Positions 43,125 through 54,728 of a stretch of 64,000 bases of DNA are shown here, in pieces. This DNA comes from Rosa chinensis. Taxonomy: Eukaryota > Streptophyta > Magnoliopsida > Rosales > Rosaceae. The notes under the pieces are model-generated. The model did no database searches. It saw nothing but the letters and a program-made list of their open reading frames with translations, and was not told the origin of the DNA. Made by a program: the position numbers and the translations under genes. Position 1 is the stretch's first letter. The number at the start of each line of letters is the position of its first letter. Where the stretch lies: assembly GCF_002994745.2 (NCBI RefSeq), contig NC_037089.1, positions 85,398,347 through 85,462,346 on the forward strand. The letters run 5' to 3'.

Positions 43125-46100
43125 TCTATACTAAAACCCAAAAGGGGAAATCACTACTCATTCCGCAAAAGGACAAACAAAATGGATAGTTCACTGACCC
43201 TTCTACCCCTCTCTTGCCTACTTTTACGGATATATCCCTCCAGCTGTTCAATTTCTGTGACACCGACTGGTCAGCAGTGTGGCACTGCGTCTTTGCTCCA
43301 CAGAAGACAGTGTGTGACAGAAAGAAAGAGAGTGAGAGAGACATAGCGAAGAAGTTTCAAACTTCTTTCATATTGCAAGATCAGCAAGATCCAATAAACT
43401 GGTTGATGTGATTCCTCTACTAATTATAGCAAGGTATGCCAATTATATATGAACCTCTTTTGTTTTGGTTGGTTGTTTCAGTTCCTGTTTCTTTCTCTGT
43501 TTGTTCCAGCTATGGTGATTATGGGATAGAGCCAATTGAAATTGGGTTAGTTACTGCCTTCCTCAGATCCTTGAATCACCAATACCACTTTTCCAGAATT
43601 TGTACATAGTTCTGTAAAAACTTGAATTAAATTTTTTAAACTTTGTTGCCTCAGTGATGGTGATGGATTCCAAGTTTTGGCTTCTGTTTGATATTCTTAA
43701 ACTTGCTCTGAGATAGTTGAATGTATTACATATTTCTGTAAATATGTGTACACTGAATTTTCAAGAGGCTCCTTCTGTCTCAGAACAATATTTCAATGCA
43801 TGTACAAATTTTTGATGCATACACATAATTTTCAATTCATAAATTCACAATCTAAATAGAGATCCAAATTCATTTTTATATATTGAACTGGGATTCCAGA
43901 TCAGTTCTCTGCAACATTCGATTATTCATGAGAATCTAGGATTCGAAATCAGTTCTCTGCATATGCATTTGATCCTTGGCTTCATAATCTGCATATACAT
44001 TTGATCCTTGTCCGGTCTTTTTTTTTCCTTTAATTATAGTGATGAACTTTCAGTTTTTATAAAAGTGTTTAGATAGGTGTCTTCTGTCAAAGGAGTTTCT
44101 TGCTTCATGTACTTGTAATCCCAAGGTTACTTTCTTTTGAATGCATGTACTCAGGGTGTGTTCTGGTAATTGGTGCAAAAACTTGGTGATGCTTTGGTTT
44201 ACTTTTTAGCCTGAAGTTGAGTTAATGCACGTTTGTTTTCATTTGGTTGGTATGTGTATGAGAGATTCACCTGTGTGATGTAAATGCAGATGCTATTGTT
44301 CTTGGTCGACTAGATACAGTACAATATATATCTAGATCCCATATATAAAGTGCATGATTCCTGCATTATATATATCAGGTTCATTAAATGACACATTTTA
44401 AAATGAAAAAACTAGCTTTGAATTAGCTAATCATCTTCACCGGGTGCCATACTGCCATTTATTTTAAATCCTTAGTCAATTAAGATTTGTATGAGTGTTT
44501 GTTAACGAAGTGAAATTCTATACACTGACACATGTTGCCACACACCTGCCTTGATGGCTATAACACACAATCAGTATTTTTATACGTCTGAGACTTTGCA
44601 TAGATACAGACTGAACTCTCAGCATTCTTGCCAAATGCCTCTGTAGAGTTAACTCCTTTAGGTTCCATGACATTTTACCTATACTTTCTTTGTTGGCATT
44701 CTTTTTATTTTAGCTGCGTTTTTTCATGTGCCTAGCAGCTTCATCTCTCGTACCTAGCTTTTAGGTATCTCAACTTTCTTCTTCTTTGCTTTGCTTGCTT
44801 CTGTTGACAACTTTTGTTTCATTACTCATACATGAATACACATTGGTGTGTGTCGTTGGTGAACTGTGAAGCCTATGCTGTATGTTTGATGAAATGATGT
44901 TGTTAGTTGAAACTGAATAAGTAGAGTCAAGAATGCCGATTTTTGGTGAATTGGTCACTCCAAAGTCAATAACTAACAAGCTAGTTAAAACTTACACCTG
45001 TTAGGGAATATTCAACGTTGTTTAGGATTTGAAATTACTCTCTATCATTCAGCAATATCCAAAATTATTCAGGATTTAGGAATGCAGGTTTATGTATAGT
45101 GCTTCTTAAAATCAGAAGCTTCAAGTTCACCATCACTAATTTCCAGCCCCTTCTATTCCTCTATTCATGCAGCTTCAGAGTAACTGTTGTTATAGAAGAC
45201 GCGTCTGATGAGGGCACTGTTATTATAATGAGAAAACAAGAGCTTTTTGGAACTGCATGCAAGGATCTCATCCTGAAGAAAAACTATAAAGATCCATAAA
45301 TACTGCCACCAGAAATCTTGCAAACAAGGGCAGATTAAACTGCTGAACCTTAAACCAGGGACTGCACAAAACTTCATCGTGAAAGGGGTATTCCATGACA
45401 CTCAGCTATTCCCTCCACCAGAGGAAAGTGGTCCTTTTAGTTCAACACCAGACCAAGTTTCAACAATGAAAAAAAGGAACTTCCACTCAGTGAGGAAGCA
45501 GCTGTTTGCGTCAGTGCCTAACAAAAGTACAAATAGGTAACTTCTTTCCTCTGTCCAAGTCTTTAGCATAATGTATTTTGTAGTTTCAACACATGCAAAG
45601 GGTCTGTTTCTTATATAGTATTGTGCATTGAATTGATTCTCCCTCATAAGCTGAGAACTTTCGTAATACCTGTCCGTTAGCTGAACTTCATTTTAAATCC
45701 CTACTTACATCTTTGAGGACAAAATGACAAAAACAGAATACTAGCTGCATCTGGTAGGTATGAAAAAAGCATGAGAATCTTAACTGAGTAGATATGAAAA
45801 AAGCATGAGAATCCATTTTATCACACAAGTGAAGATAAGCTGAAGTATCTGCTTAAGCATGAGTCACCCAAGACAATATAAAGAGGAAATTAAGAAAAAA
45901 ATTTAGTTGTTGGAATGAATATTTCCACAAAGAACAGTCATGTTATCTAATAGGCAGAAGCTCAAAATACTTGCTTATCCTATGACACATATAATCTTTT
46001 TGGTTTTCAAGCCTAAAGTCTTCAATACGTCCCGTATCTGTATAACCTGAATACTATAGGCCAAACACTGTTTACTCTTAAAAGATAGTCACCCCTTCCA

Positions 46101-46746
46101 GTTCACACTAAACCTTCAGAAGCTATACATGCATGGGTAAGGAGTTACAAAAAGAAATAAAAATAAAACATGCATGCATGCAACTCCTGAATTTTTTCCA
46201 GCAAGGAAAAAATTGATAGAGCAATGACTCTAGCTAGGTATAAAGAAGTATAGAGGTCCAACTTCTCTTACAAACATACATTATTTGTGTTTATGGTAGG
46301 CTGGTTTAAATATGCTGTCCTTCTGTTCGTTTTCCATAAGCTTTCACTGCCTTCATTCTTAAATGTCAATCTGAGATTTCAAATCAGCAATTTGTATGCA
46401 TATGCAATTCTTCACTCCACTTTCTTGCTAGTATAATTATTTTTGACTTCTAGTGACAGCCCCTCAAATGAGAACGACGCAACAGACATGACGGAATCAA
46501 CTGAAGACACATCAAGAGGAGTTGATGCAAATAGTTGGTTCTAACTACAAACATAACACTTGCTAGGCCTAACCATTTTTTAAAATATGTACATAAAAAC
46601 CTACTTTGGTTTGCATATCTGGTTAACATATCAGATTTTGGAACCTGAAGAGGATATTTTAGTTATTTATTTAATGTTTCGGACGTTTGAAATTGATATA
46701 GTTAGACACTTAACACCTGCAGCATCGCGTAGGGGTTGATACCTAG
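43125..46746 (+). mobile_element. Probable Helitron (3.6 kb) with RPA-like pseudogene
   Basis: The left end TCTATACTAAAACCC shares its first nine bases with the other Helitron-type starts in this window. The right end has a bulged hairpin (cctgc-a-gc atc gc-gtagg, 46716-46734) followed by ggttgatacCTAG|T at 46746, the CTRR-T rule. An RPA70-like pseudogene, a gene type commonly carried by plant Helitrons, lies just inside the 3' end. Against it, the base before the 5' TC is C and not the usual A, and no Rep/helicase is visible. Confidence 0.5.
45173..46544 (+). pseudogene. RPA70-like OB-fold protein, last two exons, broken
   Basis: Exon 45173-45536 starts FRVTVVIEDASDEGTV and continues QELFGTACKDLIL, matching the C-terminal OB-fold of plant RPA1/RPA70-like single-strand DNA-binding proteins as found in Helitrons. 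After YKDP an in-frame TAA occurs, followed by ILPPEIL, and a further frameshift leads to IKLLNLKPGTAQNFIVKGVF and KRNFHSVRKQLF. The second exon, 46454-46544 (SPSNENDATDMTEST ... SWF-stop), joins in phase. The gene is dead. It lies about 200 bp from the putative Helitron 3' end. Confidence 0.65.
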
Positions 46747-47487
46747 TTTACCATAATACTTGACTTAGTTCAGTACTATGACCAGTTGGTTGAGATACGG
46801 ATATCAGATTTTGAAAAATGTAAAACCGTAGATATAGTGTATTTCCTAGCTGGGTCATAATTCATAAACGTCAACTATGCTAAAATCATTTTCCATATTT
46901 ATAGTTTCTAACGAGGAGATCCCAAATTATTGTGGTATCTAAGAATTTCTTTAGGAGATAAAAACGTTGGGAGTGAATCTAGATCTATCCGTTATGAATG
47001 TTACATTCTTTTTAATATTTATGGGGCGAGATTATCATCTACCAATTGGAGCCCTTTACATATCTCTATGCAGCAAGAAATCTATTCCCATTCAATAGTA
47101 TATTTTTACAGTTAAGACTTAAGACTGCTAGACAAACAATATATGGATTTGGATTTGCCTAATATAACATAAAAATAAAAAAAATAAAAAAATCACTTAT
47201 AAACTACCATGTTTTGCCCTCATTACCAGGACGATCAAAGTAATTATGTGAATAAACTTGTACTGAGATGTATTTTCTGATACCCCGCGTCAAAGATTTG
47301 CTAGGATAAGCCTAAGAGATTAATAGGTTAGGAGAGAATCTAAATTGAACCATTAGGAAAGAGATTAGTTAGGAGAGAGCATAAATTGATCCATTAGGAA
47401 TAAATATTCCTTTTTCTAATTCTTCTTCCAAAAGAAGATATATCCCAACCCTTGAAAAAAGAAGATATACCCAAATTAAGCGGGTTA
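46747..47487. other. Non-coding, no recognised feature
   Basis: AT-rich sequence with a locally repeated taggagaga...taaattga(a/t)ccattaggaa phrase (47320-47400). The 61-codon ORF at 46930 has no recognised motif. Confidence 0.45.
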
Positions 47488-47781
47488 GAGCAACTCCAAC
47501 AGCTTCCCTATAATTTCTGTATAATAAGGAAGCAAAAGTCAAAGCTTTAGCATCTTTTTCTTATCCAACTCGAACAGATTCTCTATTTTACAGCAATCTC
47601 TAAAATCTCCATATTCTTCCTTAAATTTTAGAGTTTGCTGTAAATATAGGGAATTTGGTTTTCTCTTTCCTCACTTTCTCTAAAATAGAGATAATTATAG
47701 GGAATCTGTTGGAGCAAAATAGGCTAATTTTTCCCTAAAGTAGAGAAAAATCAAAATATGGAGAAGCTGTTGGAGTTGCTC
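47488..47781. mobile_element. Tourist-like (PIF/Harbinger) MITE, 294 bp
   Basis: Terminal inverted repeats GAGCAACTCCAACAG (47488) and CTGTTGGAGTTGCTC (ending 47781) are flanked by TTA (47485-47487, 47782-47784), the TSD of Tourist/PIF-Harbinger MITEs. It is AT-rich, non-coding and partly self-complementary. It sits about 200 bp upstream of the kelch gene start, within its likely promoter region. Confidence 0.85.
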
Positions 47782-47908
47782 TTAGATTATGTTCTAGTGA
47801 GTGTAAATTTCTCTAGTCTGCAGCAAGAAATCTACTCACATTAAATGGTATATATTGCTAAATATTGCTGTATGGGCCAGTATATCCTCGTCAGCAATTT
47901 AGTGCCCT

Positions 47909-47915
47909 TATAAAA
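47909..47915 (+). promoter_or_regulatory. Probable TATA box of the kelch gene
   Basis: TATAAAA lies 70 bp upstream of the ATG at 47985, placing the likely transcription start near 47940 and giving a short leader. This spacing supports use of the 47985 start. Confidence 0.55.
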
Positions 47916-47984
47916 GTACAACGTTGGGAAATTCTAACCCTATGTCCTCTGTGGAAATTAGGGTTTAAGCGAGGGGTATAGATA

Positions 47985-49448
47985 ATGGCGTGGTGTAGGC
48001 GGCACTGCAAAACAATGTTGGAAGGTTTTGCAACCAGAAAAGCAGCGGCTGCGGCAAGCAACTGGAAGAATGAGACGAATAAAATTAGCATGTTTTCACA
48101 ATTCATAAGAAGAAATTCTTCTACTTTAGCAACACTTAAGGCAGAGGAGAAAAAGAAGAAAGGAATCATGGAAGAAGAAAGCTTGAAGTATAAGTCACTC
48201 TATTTATGTTTCGAGGAGTACACTAACGACAATGCTCATGTTATTCAATCCATCAGATTAAGCCATCTGTTGGCACCACCAGTACATGGCAGCGATGATC
48301 TGAAATTACAAAGAGTTGCTTATAGATGTGGACCGGATACTGTTGTTCCCCTACATATGAGTACTGGCGTCGTCGGCTCCAAAATTATTCTCTTTGGTGG
48401 TAAGGTTTTTCCTCCGGTACGACATCATCATATTTTTGAATATTCACTAAGCAAAGAAGTTTGTGTGTTTGAGACAGATCCAAGCATAGATCCAAACCCG
48501 GAATTGCAGCCTTCCCAAGTTTTTAAGATTAGTATACCTGAACCTGTTCTAGTAGAGGTGGACGACAAACTTTATCGTTTCGGTGGTCGATGTGACTGTG
48601 AGTCATTTGAGGTTTTTGAACCAATACAGGATGCCTGGTTGCCTCTGGATGTGCCTCCTCGAAAGTATCCCCACGGCTTCACTCATGCAATTGCAGGCAC
48701 CAAAATCCTACTCTGGGGTAGAAATCAGGCTGGAGTATACATGTTTGACGCGACCCATCCGGAAAAAGGATGGACAGAATTGGACCCTTGTTTGGGAAGC
48801 TATATTCCTTCTATTGATGGTTATGATCAACTATTTGTCAAGTTGAAGTTTCACCATCATGGTGATAGTGAGGGTTTCCTAATGTTCTCCATTAATTTGG
48901 AACAACCTCATACAATACTAGCCTTCCACATGTCTTGTACATGTGATTCCTTAAAACCTATGGAACCTCTGCAGCTGCCAGAATGGCTTCCAAAATTTCA
49001 TAGACCAAGTCGATGTCTGTTTTTTCACCTCGGAGGGCAAAAAGTCGGCCTTGTTTTCTCCCGTGATTCATTACGTGAGGATACATTACGTGATTACTTT
49101 TATGATCATTATGATTTCCCTTCTGATTATGATGACGATCATTATGATTTCCCTTCCGATTATGACGACGACGATAATGAAGACAACGAAGATGATGATA
49201 AAGACAACAAAGACGATGGCCATAATAATGATAATCACGACGTCTCTGATAATGTTAATTATGATGCCCTTGAGGATAATGACAATGTGAGAGTTCTTGT
49301 CATAATCTTTGAATACGAAATTGCTGAGGAATCCATGGACATCAAATACAAGTTGCTTTGTACTCGCTGCCTTGAATACTCTTCCAAGAATCCTGAAGAA
49401 GAATCTTGGAACGGTACTTCACAACTAATAGGTGCCTATGTGATGTAA
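47985..49448 (+). CDS. Intronless kelch-like beta-propeller protein with acidic C-terminal segment
   Basis: 487 codons. A basic N-terminal extension (1-60, rich in Arg/Lys/Ala/Ser, possibly an organelle-targeting sequence) precedes EEESLKYKSLYLCFEEYTND. The body carries kelch-type hairpins: GSKIILFGGKVF, DDKLYRFGGRCD, GTKILLWGRNQAGVYMFD. These repeats usually build a protein-binding propeller. No F-box is visible. After HLGGQKVGLVFSRD comes an Asp/Asn-rich segment with a repeated HYDFPSDYDDD, coded by GAT/GAC repeats (49105-49270), then a conserved tail VIIFEYEIAEESMD ... LIGAYVM. A TATA box at 47909 supports this start; Met at 48168 is an alternative. A Tourist MITE lies upstream and a mini-Helitron 168 bp downstream. 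A broken paralogue lies at 13322-13632. The partner is unknown. Confidence 0.75.
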   Translation: MAWCRRHCKTMLEGFATRKAAAAASNWKNETNKISMFSQFIRRNSSTLATLKAEEKKKKGIMEEESLKYKSLYLCFEEYTNDNAHVIQSIRLSHLLAPPVHGSDDLKLQRVAYRCGPDTVVPLHMSTGVVGSKIILFGGKVFPPVRHHHIFEYSLSKEVCVFETDPSIDPNPELQPSQVFKISIPEPVLVEVDDKLYRFGGRCDCESFEVFEPIQDAWLPLDVPPRKYPHGFTHAIAGTKILLWGRNQAGVYMFDATHPEKGWTELDPCLGSYIPSIDGYDQLFVKLKFHHHGDSEGFLMFSINLEQPHTILAFHMSCTCDSLKPMEPLQLPEWLPKFHRPSRCLFFHLGGQKVGLVFSRDSLREDTLRDYFYDHYDFPSDYDDDHYDFPSDYDDDDNEDNEDDDKDNKDDGHNNDNHDVSDNVNYDALEDNDNVRVLVIIFEYEIAEESMDIKYKLLCTRCLEYSSKNPEEESWNGTSQLIGAYVM

Positions 49449-49616
49449 ACTTAACTATAAGTTTTGTTGATTAATATATTGTTTTTGTCTCTATTTCTGT
49501 CTGAGACTACATACCATTTTCGTAACCTTCTGCAACCGTTATTTGTTTTGTTTTTTTCTGATGAATTGTGCAACCATCCTATATGTAGTGCTTTTGTGAC
49601 ATTGTGCCTCCCCTAA

Positions 49617-49823
49617 TCTATACTATTATTAAGAGAGAACTCACTTTGTCAGTCAAAGTGCGGGTGTGAAATAACGTAAATATCTTTAAACTATAACTTC
49701 TCAATCTCACTATTTACATATATTACTACCCACATCTTATAGATGTAATTTTTTTTCCTATCTAAAAAGTAAAAATAAACAAAACTGTTTAACACATGCA
49801 TCGCATGAATCAATAAAGACTAG
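49617..49823 (+). mobile_element. 207-bp mini-Helitron
   Basis: Begins A|TCTATACTATTATTAAGAG and ends with the perfect hairpin CATGC-atc-GCATG (49795-49807) 12 bases before CTAG|T. All three match Helitron rules: 5' TC, 3' hairpin plus CTRR, and insertion between A and T without a TSD. It is too small for any gene and lies in the 3' flank of the kelch gene. Confidence 0.8.
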
Positions 49824-51936
49824 TATATATTATTAAACCTTACGCTATACTTTGTTTTACGAGACCCAAGACTGTATGCATGTTTCTGTGATTTTGGAAA
49901 ACTAATTCAACCATTTGGAAAACAAATTTTCTCTTTTGGCTTAGAAATTTCCAATTTCCATCATATATAATCACTGTCAATCTCATCCACTCTCCATGAT
50001 GAGAACTTCCCTAATTTTTTACAATGATTACTGTTTTTGGGTTTTCATCTCTTCTCACGTATTGCCATATTATGTGTATACTGTGTCGTTGTACCAAGTT
50101 CAACCAATTAAGATGTAACAATCCACAGAAAATTGGAGACACAGGCTAGTAACAGAGATATCCAAACTAAATCCCCTCAAAAGGGCCAATTTCATTGGGA
50201 TTGTATGAGTTCAACCAAGATTTAGAACCCACAGAAAATTGGAGAGATAGGCTACAGAATAACAGAGATATCCAAACTGATATCCCTCAAAAGGACCCTT
50301 TTGAGGGTTAATTTCCTTGAGATTGTATGAATAGTATAAGAACTATTTTCAGGATTAATTAGTTGCATGCATAGCAAAACACTGATAAGAAATAATATTA
50401 GCTCAGTGAAACAGATTGGACATCAGCAAATTCATCAAAATTTGATGAACGAAAACAGAATTTTAGAGTAACAGATTGAATGAAAGTCATGGGCTTTTGG
50501 ATGGGATTCATCAAACAGATTCATCAAAATTTCATGAAATTTTAAAGGGATTCATCAAATAGATGGGCTCTGAAAAATTCAACATCTTCCTGATCAGTGC
50601 AATTGACCAGCTTCCAAAAAATTTCCTTTCCCTCAAAATGTAAATTTGAATTTGGGAATGACGAATGAGATTAACAACTAAACCTAACAACTGAAGACAC
50701 TATTTGTTATTACTATATCAATGCACGCAACATAATTGATATTTTGATACCTTAAAAATCACGTAGCGATAGATATGGAAATACAAATGCATGTAGAATA
50801 TTCCAACAGATTATTGATCTCCAAACTTTCACCATTTGATACCAAAGTTAAAAGAATGTACTAAACTGGACACTAGATACAGCTACGTTATCCTAAATTA
50901 CTTCATATTGAACAATAGAGATAAGTTCTAAGCTAGAAATGGCCTTCTTTAATTTCTACCAGTTAAAGCTTTGTACAAGTAAATTCCTTTTCTTTTTAAT
51001 TACTCCCCCATTTATGGTGCAACCGAGTAGTTCAATCAACTTAAGCACCCAAATTGCATAGTATAAAACTTGTATCAATAGAATTGAATACTTTTGATTT
51101 TGTTCCTTATTTCCTCATATTCATACCACAAAGGCAATAACTTTCATTCATTTTGTATACTACAAAAACAGATCCACATAAAGAAGCCTACCTATTGGAA
51201 GCTGTTGATAGTGCCCGCTTCAGGTAACTTGTTGAGTCCAAAAAGCAGAGCAGCCACACCAGTGTTGAGGAGGTTGACCTTAACTAAGAAGCAAAGAATA
51301 TCAGAGGCAAGTAAGAACAATTTCCATTTTCCACTAAAGCACATTCTATCGATAGAAAAAAGTAATAATCATAAACATGCATGTTTGCATCTTCGGGCGT
51401 TTAATCATCATAATAACGATTCCCATCAAAATTGATATAGCTTATACCACTTATAGCAAAGTCTCTTACAGGGCATAACGTACATACTTGTCAGGGCACA
51501 ATTTTCTTAAGTCACAGTGCCTGAAACTCGATCTGGATATGCTTACCCAAACAGATACATCTAACATGCATGCTACATGCATGTACTCAAACATAAGAAA
51601 AAATTAAGTTGGTTGTCAGCCTACGCACCTCGAGAATTCATCAACTCTGCGACCACAATTTAGGAAGTGGAAACAGGATGATTACCAAACCACCTCAGGC
51701 CAAAAGGAAAAGGCTGAATATTACATCTAATAAACATCTAGTTGATAGAACCCCTTGGTATTGTAATTGAATTCTTGTGAAAAACCAACAACTAAAAGTA
51801 AGCTTCTAAATTGTCCTCACCTTGTTTTCTCACATGAAAGAGAATCAGGTATTATCTTCTTCTGAACCTACAACCTATAGCAAATAAAATGTTAACAATG
51901 AAATTATATTGTATCATGAAGATTTGAAGGCATTAC

Positions 51937-51945
<9 letters not shown>

Positions 51946-52008
<63 letters not shown>
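51946..52008. repeat. Compound (TA)n(GA)n microsatellite
   Basis: About 12 TA units followed by about 20 GA units. In arm A the matching position (near 29745-29760) has only a short tatatattc stretch, so the expansion happened after duplication. Confidence 0.9.
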
Positions 52009-52017
<9 letters not shown>

Positions 52018-52074
52018 CAGCGTAATGTCGTTTTGTTGATTGGAGTGTCAACAGACTGTGATAGCCTAGCTAGT

Positions 52075-52345
52075 TAGTGTTACCACGAGCTTCAGTTTCC
52101 CTTGCCCCCCGCATTCAGTTTCCTCAACCTTCAACTCGACTTTTGGAGGTGGAGACAGTAGCGACTCTTATATGGTTCCCAAATGGGTATTTTTGACCAG
52201 TACGTGACTATCTGTATTCGATCTCCTAGGATCAGTCTCAGCTAGTGTCTCAAATGATAACCCATGCAGGCATGATCACCTTCTTATATATGGGAAGGAT
52301 GTGCCGGTATCTCTTTGTCTTGGTCGCTGAACTTTTTGCACAGGG
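52075..52345 (-). pseudogene. MER3/HFM1-like fragment (arm B copy), degenerate
   Basis: Minus-strand counterpart of 29445-29703. KYPFGNHI is recognisable but several stops and frameshifts interrupt the reading frame. It shares flanking sequence with arm A, so it is a duplicate of the same relic and not an independent capture. Confidence 0.55.
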
Positions 52346-52364
52346 CTGTTTAAATAGATTTAGA

Positions 52365-53816
52365 CACTACTACAAAAAGGGCCTAAGGGGACACATAACA
52401 TGTGTGCCTTTTGATACCTGGACAAATATGTGTTCCCATTGAGCTATAGAGACACATATCATATGTGTGCCTATTGCTAAATGGCACACATATCTCATAT
52501 CTCATGTGTCTCCAAATAACACAATGGGGCCCTTAAACTACAATAGACTACCAATACAATATATTTGTACCAATACAATACATTTGTACAAATACTACAC
52601 ACCAATTGGGGACACATCCAACATCTGTGCCTATTGCTTTTCTTTTTCTTTTTCTTTTTTCCCCCATGATAAATTCAATACCCAGGCAAAACAAAATTCA
52701 ATTATTAAATAAAAATAAACAAGACCAGATAATAATCAAAATGTCATAACCTTTTTCATTAAACAACTCTAAGGTTCACATATCCCGCAATACAACAAAC
52801 CCCAATTCTCTCCCAAAAACTACTAAACTCTAAGTAAACCCAATTGTGCTGATGTTCTCAGTTCGACTTGCCATGGCTTTCCACAGTTAGGTACTTCAAT
52901 GAATGTATGATCAGCCATACAATTTCCATACTTCCTCATAGCTGTCTCTGGAAGTTCCTGCACATTTTTGATATGTTAATCAGCTTGATATGTAATAAAT
53001 AAATAAAATAAATAAATAAGAATCAGCTGCTCCAAATTGAAACCACATAATAGAATATGATTCGTCTTACATACAAGGAAGAAATATAAGAAAGTAATAC
53101 TAGATGTATTGAATGCCAATATAATCTTGACAGAGGAAGAAATCAAAATGTTCTTTTGCTGCACCTGTTACTAGACTTGGTTGAGCATGCAGAGATTATC
53201 AAGCCTTCCTGAGAAAACAAATTCTTTTGCTGCAAAGATTATCAAGCCTTCCAGCATGTTACACAGATCTACCATAAACTGAACTATAGTGAACTTAAAT
53301 AAAGAGACTGCCAACCAAGCTACAAACTATAATGAGAATAATCACAAAGAATAAACACAAGAGTATTGAACAAAGCCCCAAATTATAAATCCAAGAGTAA
53401 ACACAAAGAATAATCACACCCTAAAGTGATACATGACTGTTGTTATTATAATTATAACTCCTAGCATTATATGTTTGGGACACTTGCAAAAGATTGAAGA
53501 TTGAGATAAAGGGAATAGATAAGAAATAATTTGGAGAGATTAAGTCATCATGAAAGAATTCCAATGTTGATTCCCTTTGTCATTGCTCATTAACTCTAGC
53601 TCTACAAGTTAGTCATGAATTTTGAAATGTGTAATCGGAATTGAAGTTTCAGGCAAAACATTATATATTTCTAAATCATAATTGAGTCTGCTGGTTACCT
53701 TTCCAATAGAGCCTTCAGACAAAAACATTGAGAAATCAAAGTCGTTTGTTGCTTCCTTCAACTCTTCAAGTGAAAAAAATCGGCATACTAGGGCACCATG
53801 TGTAATTTTGCTGCTT

Positions 53817-53868
<52 letters not shown>

Positions 53869-54725
53869 ATCCTACACACAATAGAACAGAACGTCAAGTA
53901 CTAAAACACAATACAGTCTGTATTCATAGACATTAAAACACGAAGTTGAAGTTGTGCATTGTGAATTTGTGATAAAAAAATTTAAAACATGAAGTTGAAG
54001 TAGTTCAGAACCTTCCCTTCAAACTTTTCCAATAAATACCCCAGATTCCGAACTGTAACACAAACAAAACCCCTAAAACATGAAAACCCATATCAGTTCA
54101 AAACCAAAGTTTTCAAACCACCAAAAATCAAAACCAACCTTGAAACTCTCCCAATCAATCGCTCAAATCCCAAACTCCATCACAAACTGAACTCAGACCA
54201 ACTTCTTCTCTTCTTCTTTCGATGCCATCAAGCCAGCGCCATCGGTTGTGGTGGAGGAGACTTCGCTGTCAATGCCTGGGCTTCGCTCTGCTGAATCAGA
54301 AAGCACTTGTTCATCTAGTAGACTTCGATCCAAAGGCAAAGGATCGGGAACAAAAACCACGGTAGAGGCCGGAATGATCTAGATCGGGAATTCCGAGAAG
54401 GGGGAGGGGAGGAATTGATTTTAGATCTACTAAACACTTAGCCTCATGAGATGGGAAAGGTTTTCCCTTGGTTGTTGACGATGAGAGAGAGATTGTGAGA
54501 TGAAAAATACGTATTTGCAAGTATAAATTTTTTTTTCTATTACTTTCTTATTATAAAATTAATTGTTTATAACAAAATATTGTACCTTCTAACATTTTCT
54601 TTATGGGGACACTATCCTTGCAATGGGCACACATATGGATATATGCCTCTTTTCATCATTCTAAGGCACACATACAACAAGTGTCCCCATTTTATGTGTC
54701 CCCTTAGGCCATACTTATTGTAGTG
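52365..54725. mobile_element. 2.36-kb non-autonomous CACTA with kinase fragment
   Basis: Ends CACTACTACAAAAAGGGCC (52365) and, in reverse, CACTACAATAAGTATGGCC (54725) are flanked by AGA (52362-52364, 54726-54728). Both continue into taaggggacacat, and palindromic acacatat(c)atatgtgt motifs fill 52380-52515 and 54600-54710 as subterminal repeats. No transposase is present. It contains a receptor-like kinase exon (53699-53810, -), an (AT)n tract and a possible captured leader around 54170-54510. It inserted beside the outer end of arm B. Confidence 0.8.
53699..53810 (-). pseudogene. Receptor-like kinase exon fragment in CACTA
   Basis: Encodes CRFFSLEELKEATNDFDFSM, then FLSEGSIGKV up to a gtaacc donor. 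F(S/T)xEELxxATxxFxxxxxxxxGxxGxV is the start of the kinase domain of plant LRR and related receptor kinases, including the Gly-rich ATP loop (here the first Gly is replaced, SEGSIGKV). Only this exon is present, so it has no catalytic function. An (AT)n tract (about 53820-53864) lies just upstream. Confidence 0.6.
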
Positions 54726-54728
54726 AGA

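Larger units (their letters stand above)
49900..52350 (-). repeat. Arm B of the inverted segmental duplication
   Basis: Inverted match to arm A blocks, continuous here because the MULE and LINE are absent. At 51428-51446 the unoccupied MULE target can be read on the minus strand. Arm B is interrupted at its outer edge by the CACTA at 52365 and is generally more decayed in its coding relics. Confidence 0.8.

Noticed and set aside
49051..49290. 79-codon Met/Ile-rich ORF inside the kelch gene
   Set aside because: Out-of-frame shadow of the GAT-repeat-coded acidic segment.
53609..53881. Full 90-codon ORF as a kinase gene
   Set aside because: Only the middle ~35 codons match a kinase; the start is an (AT)n artefact and the end reads into an intron.
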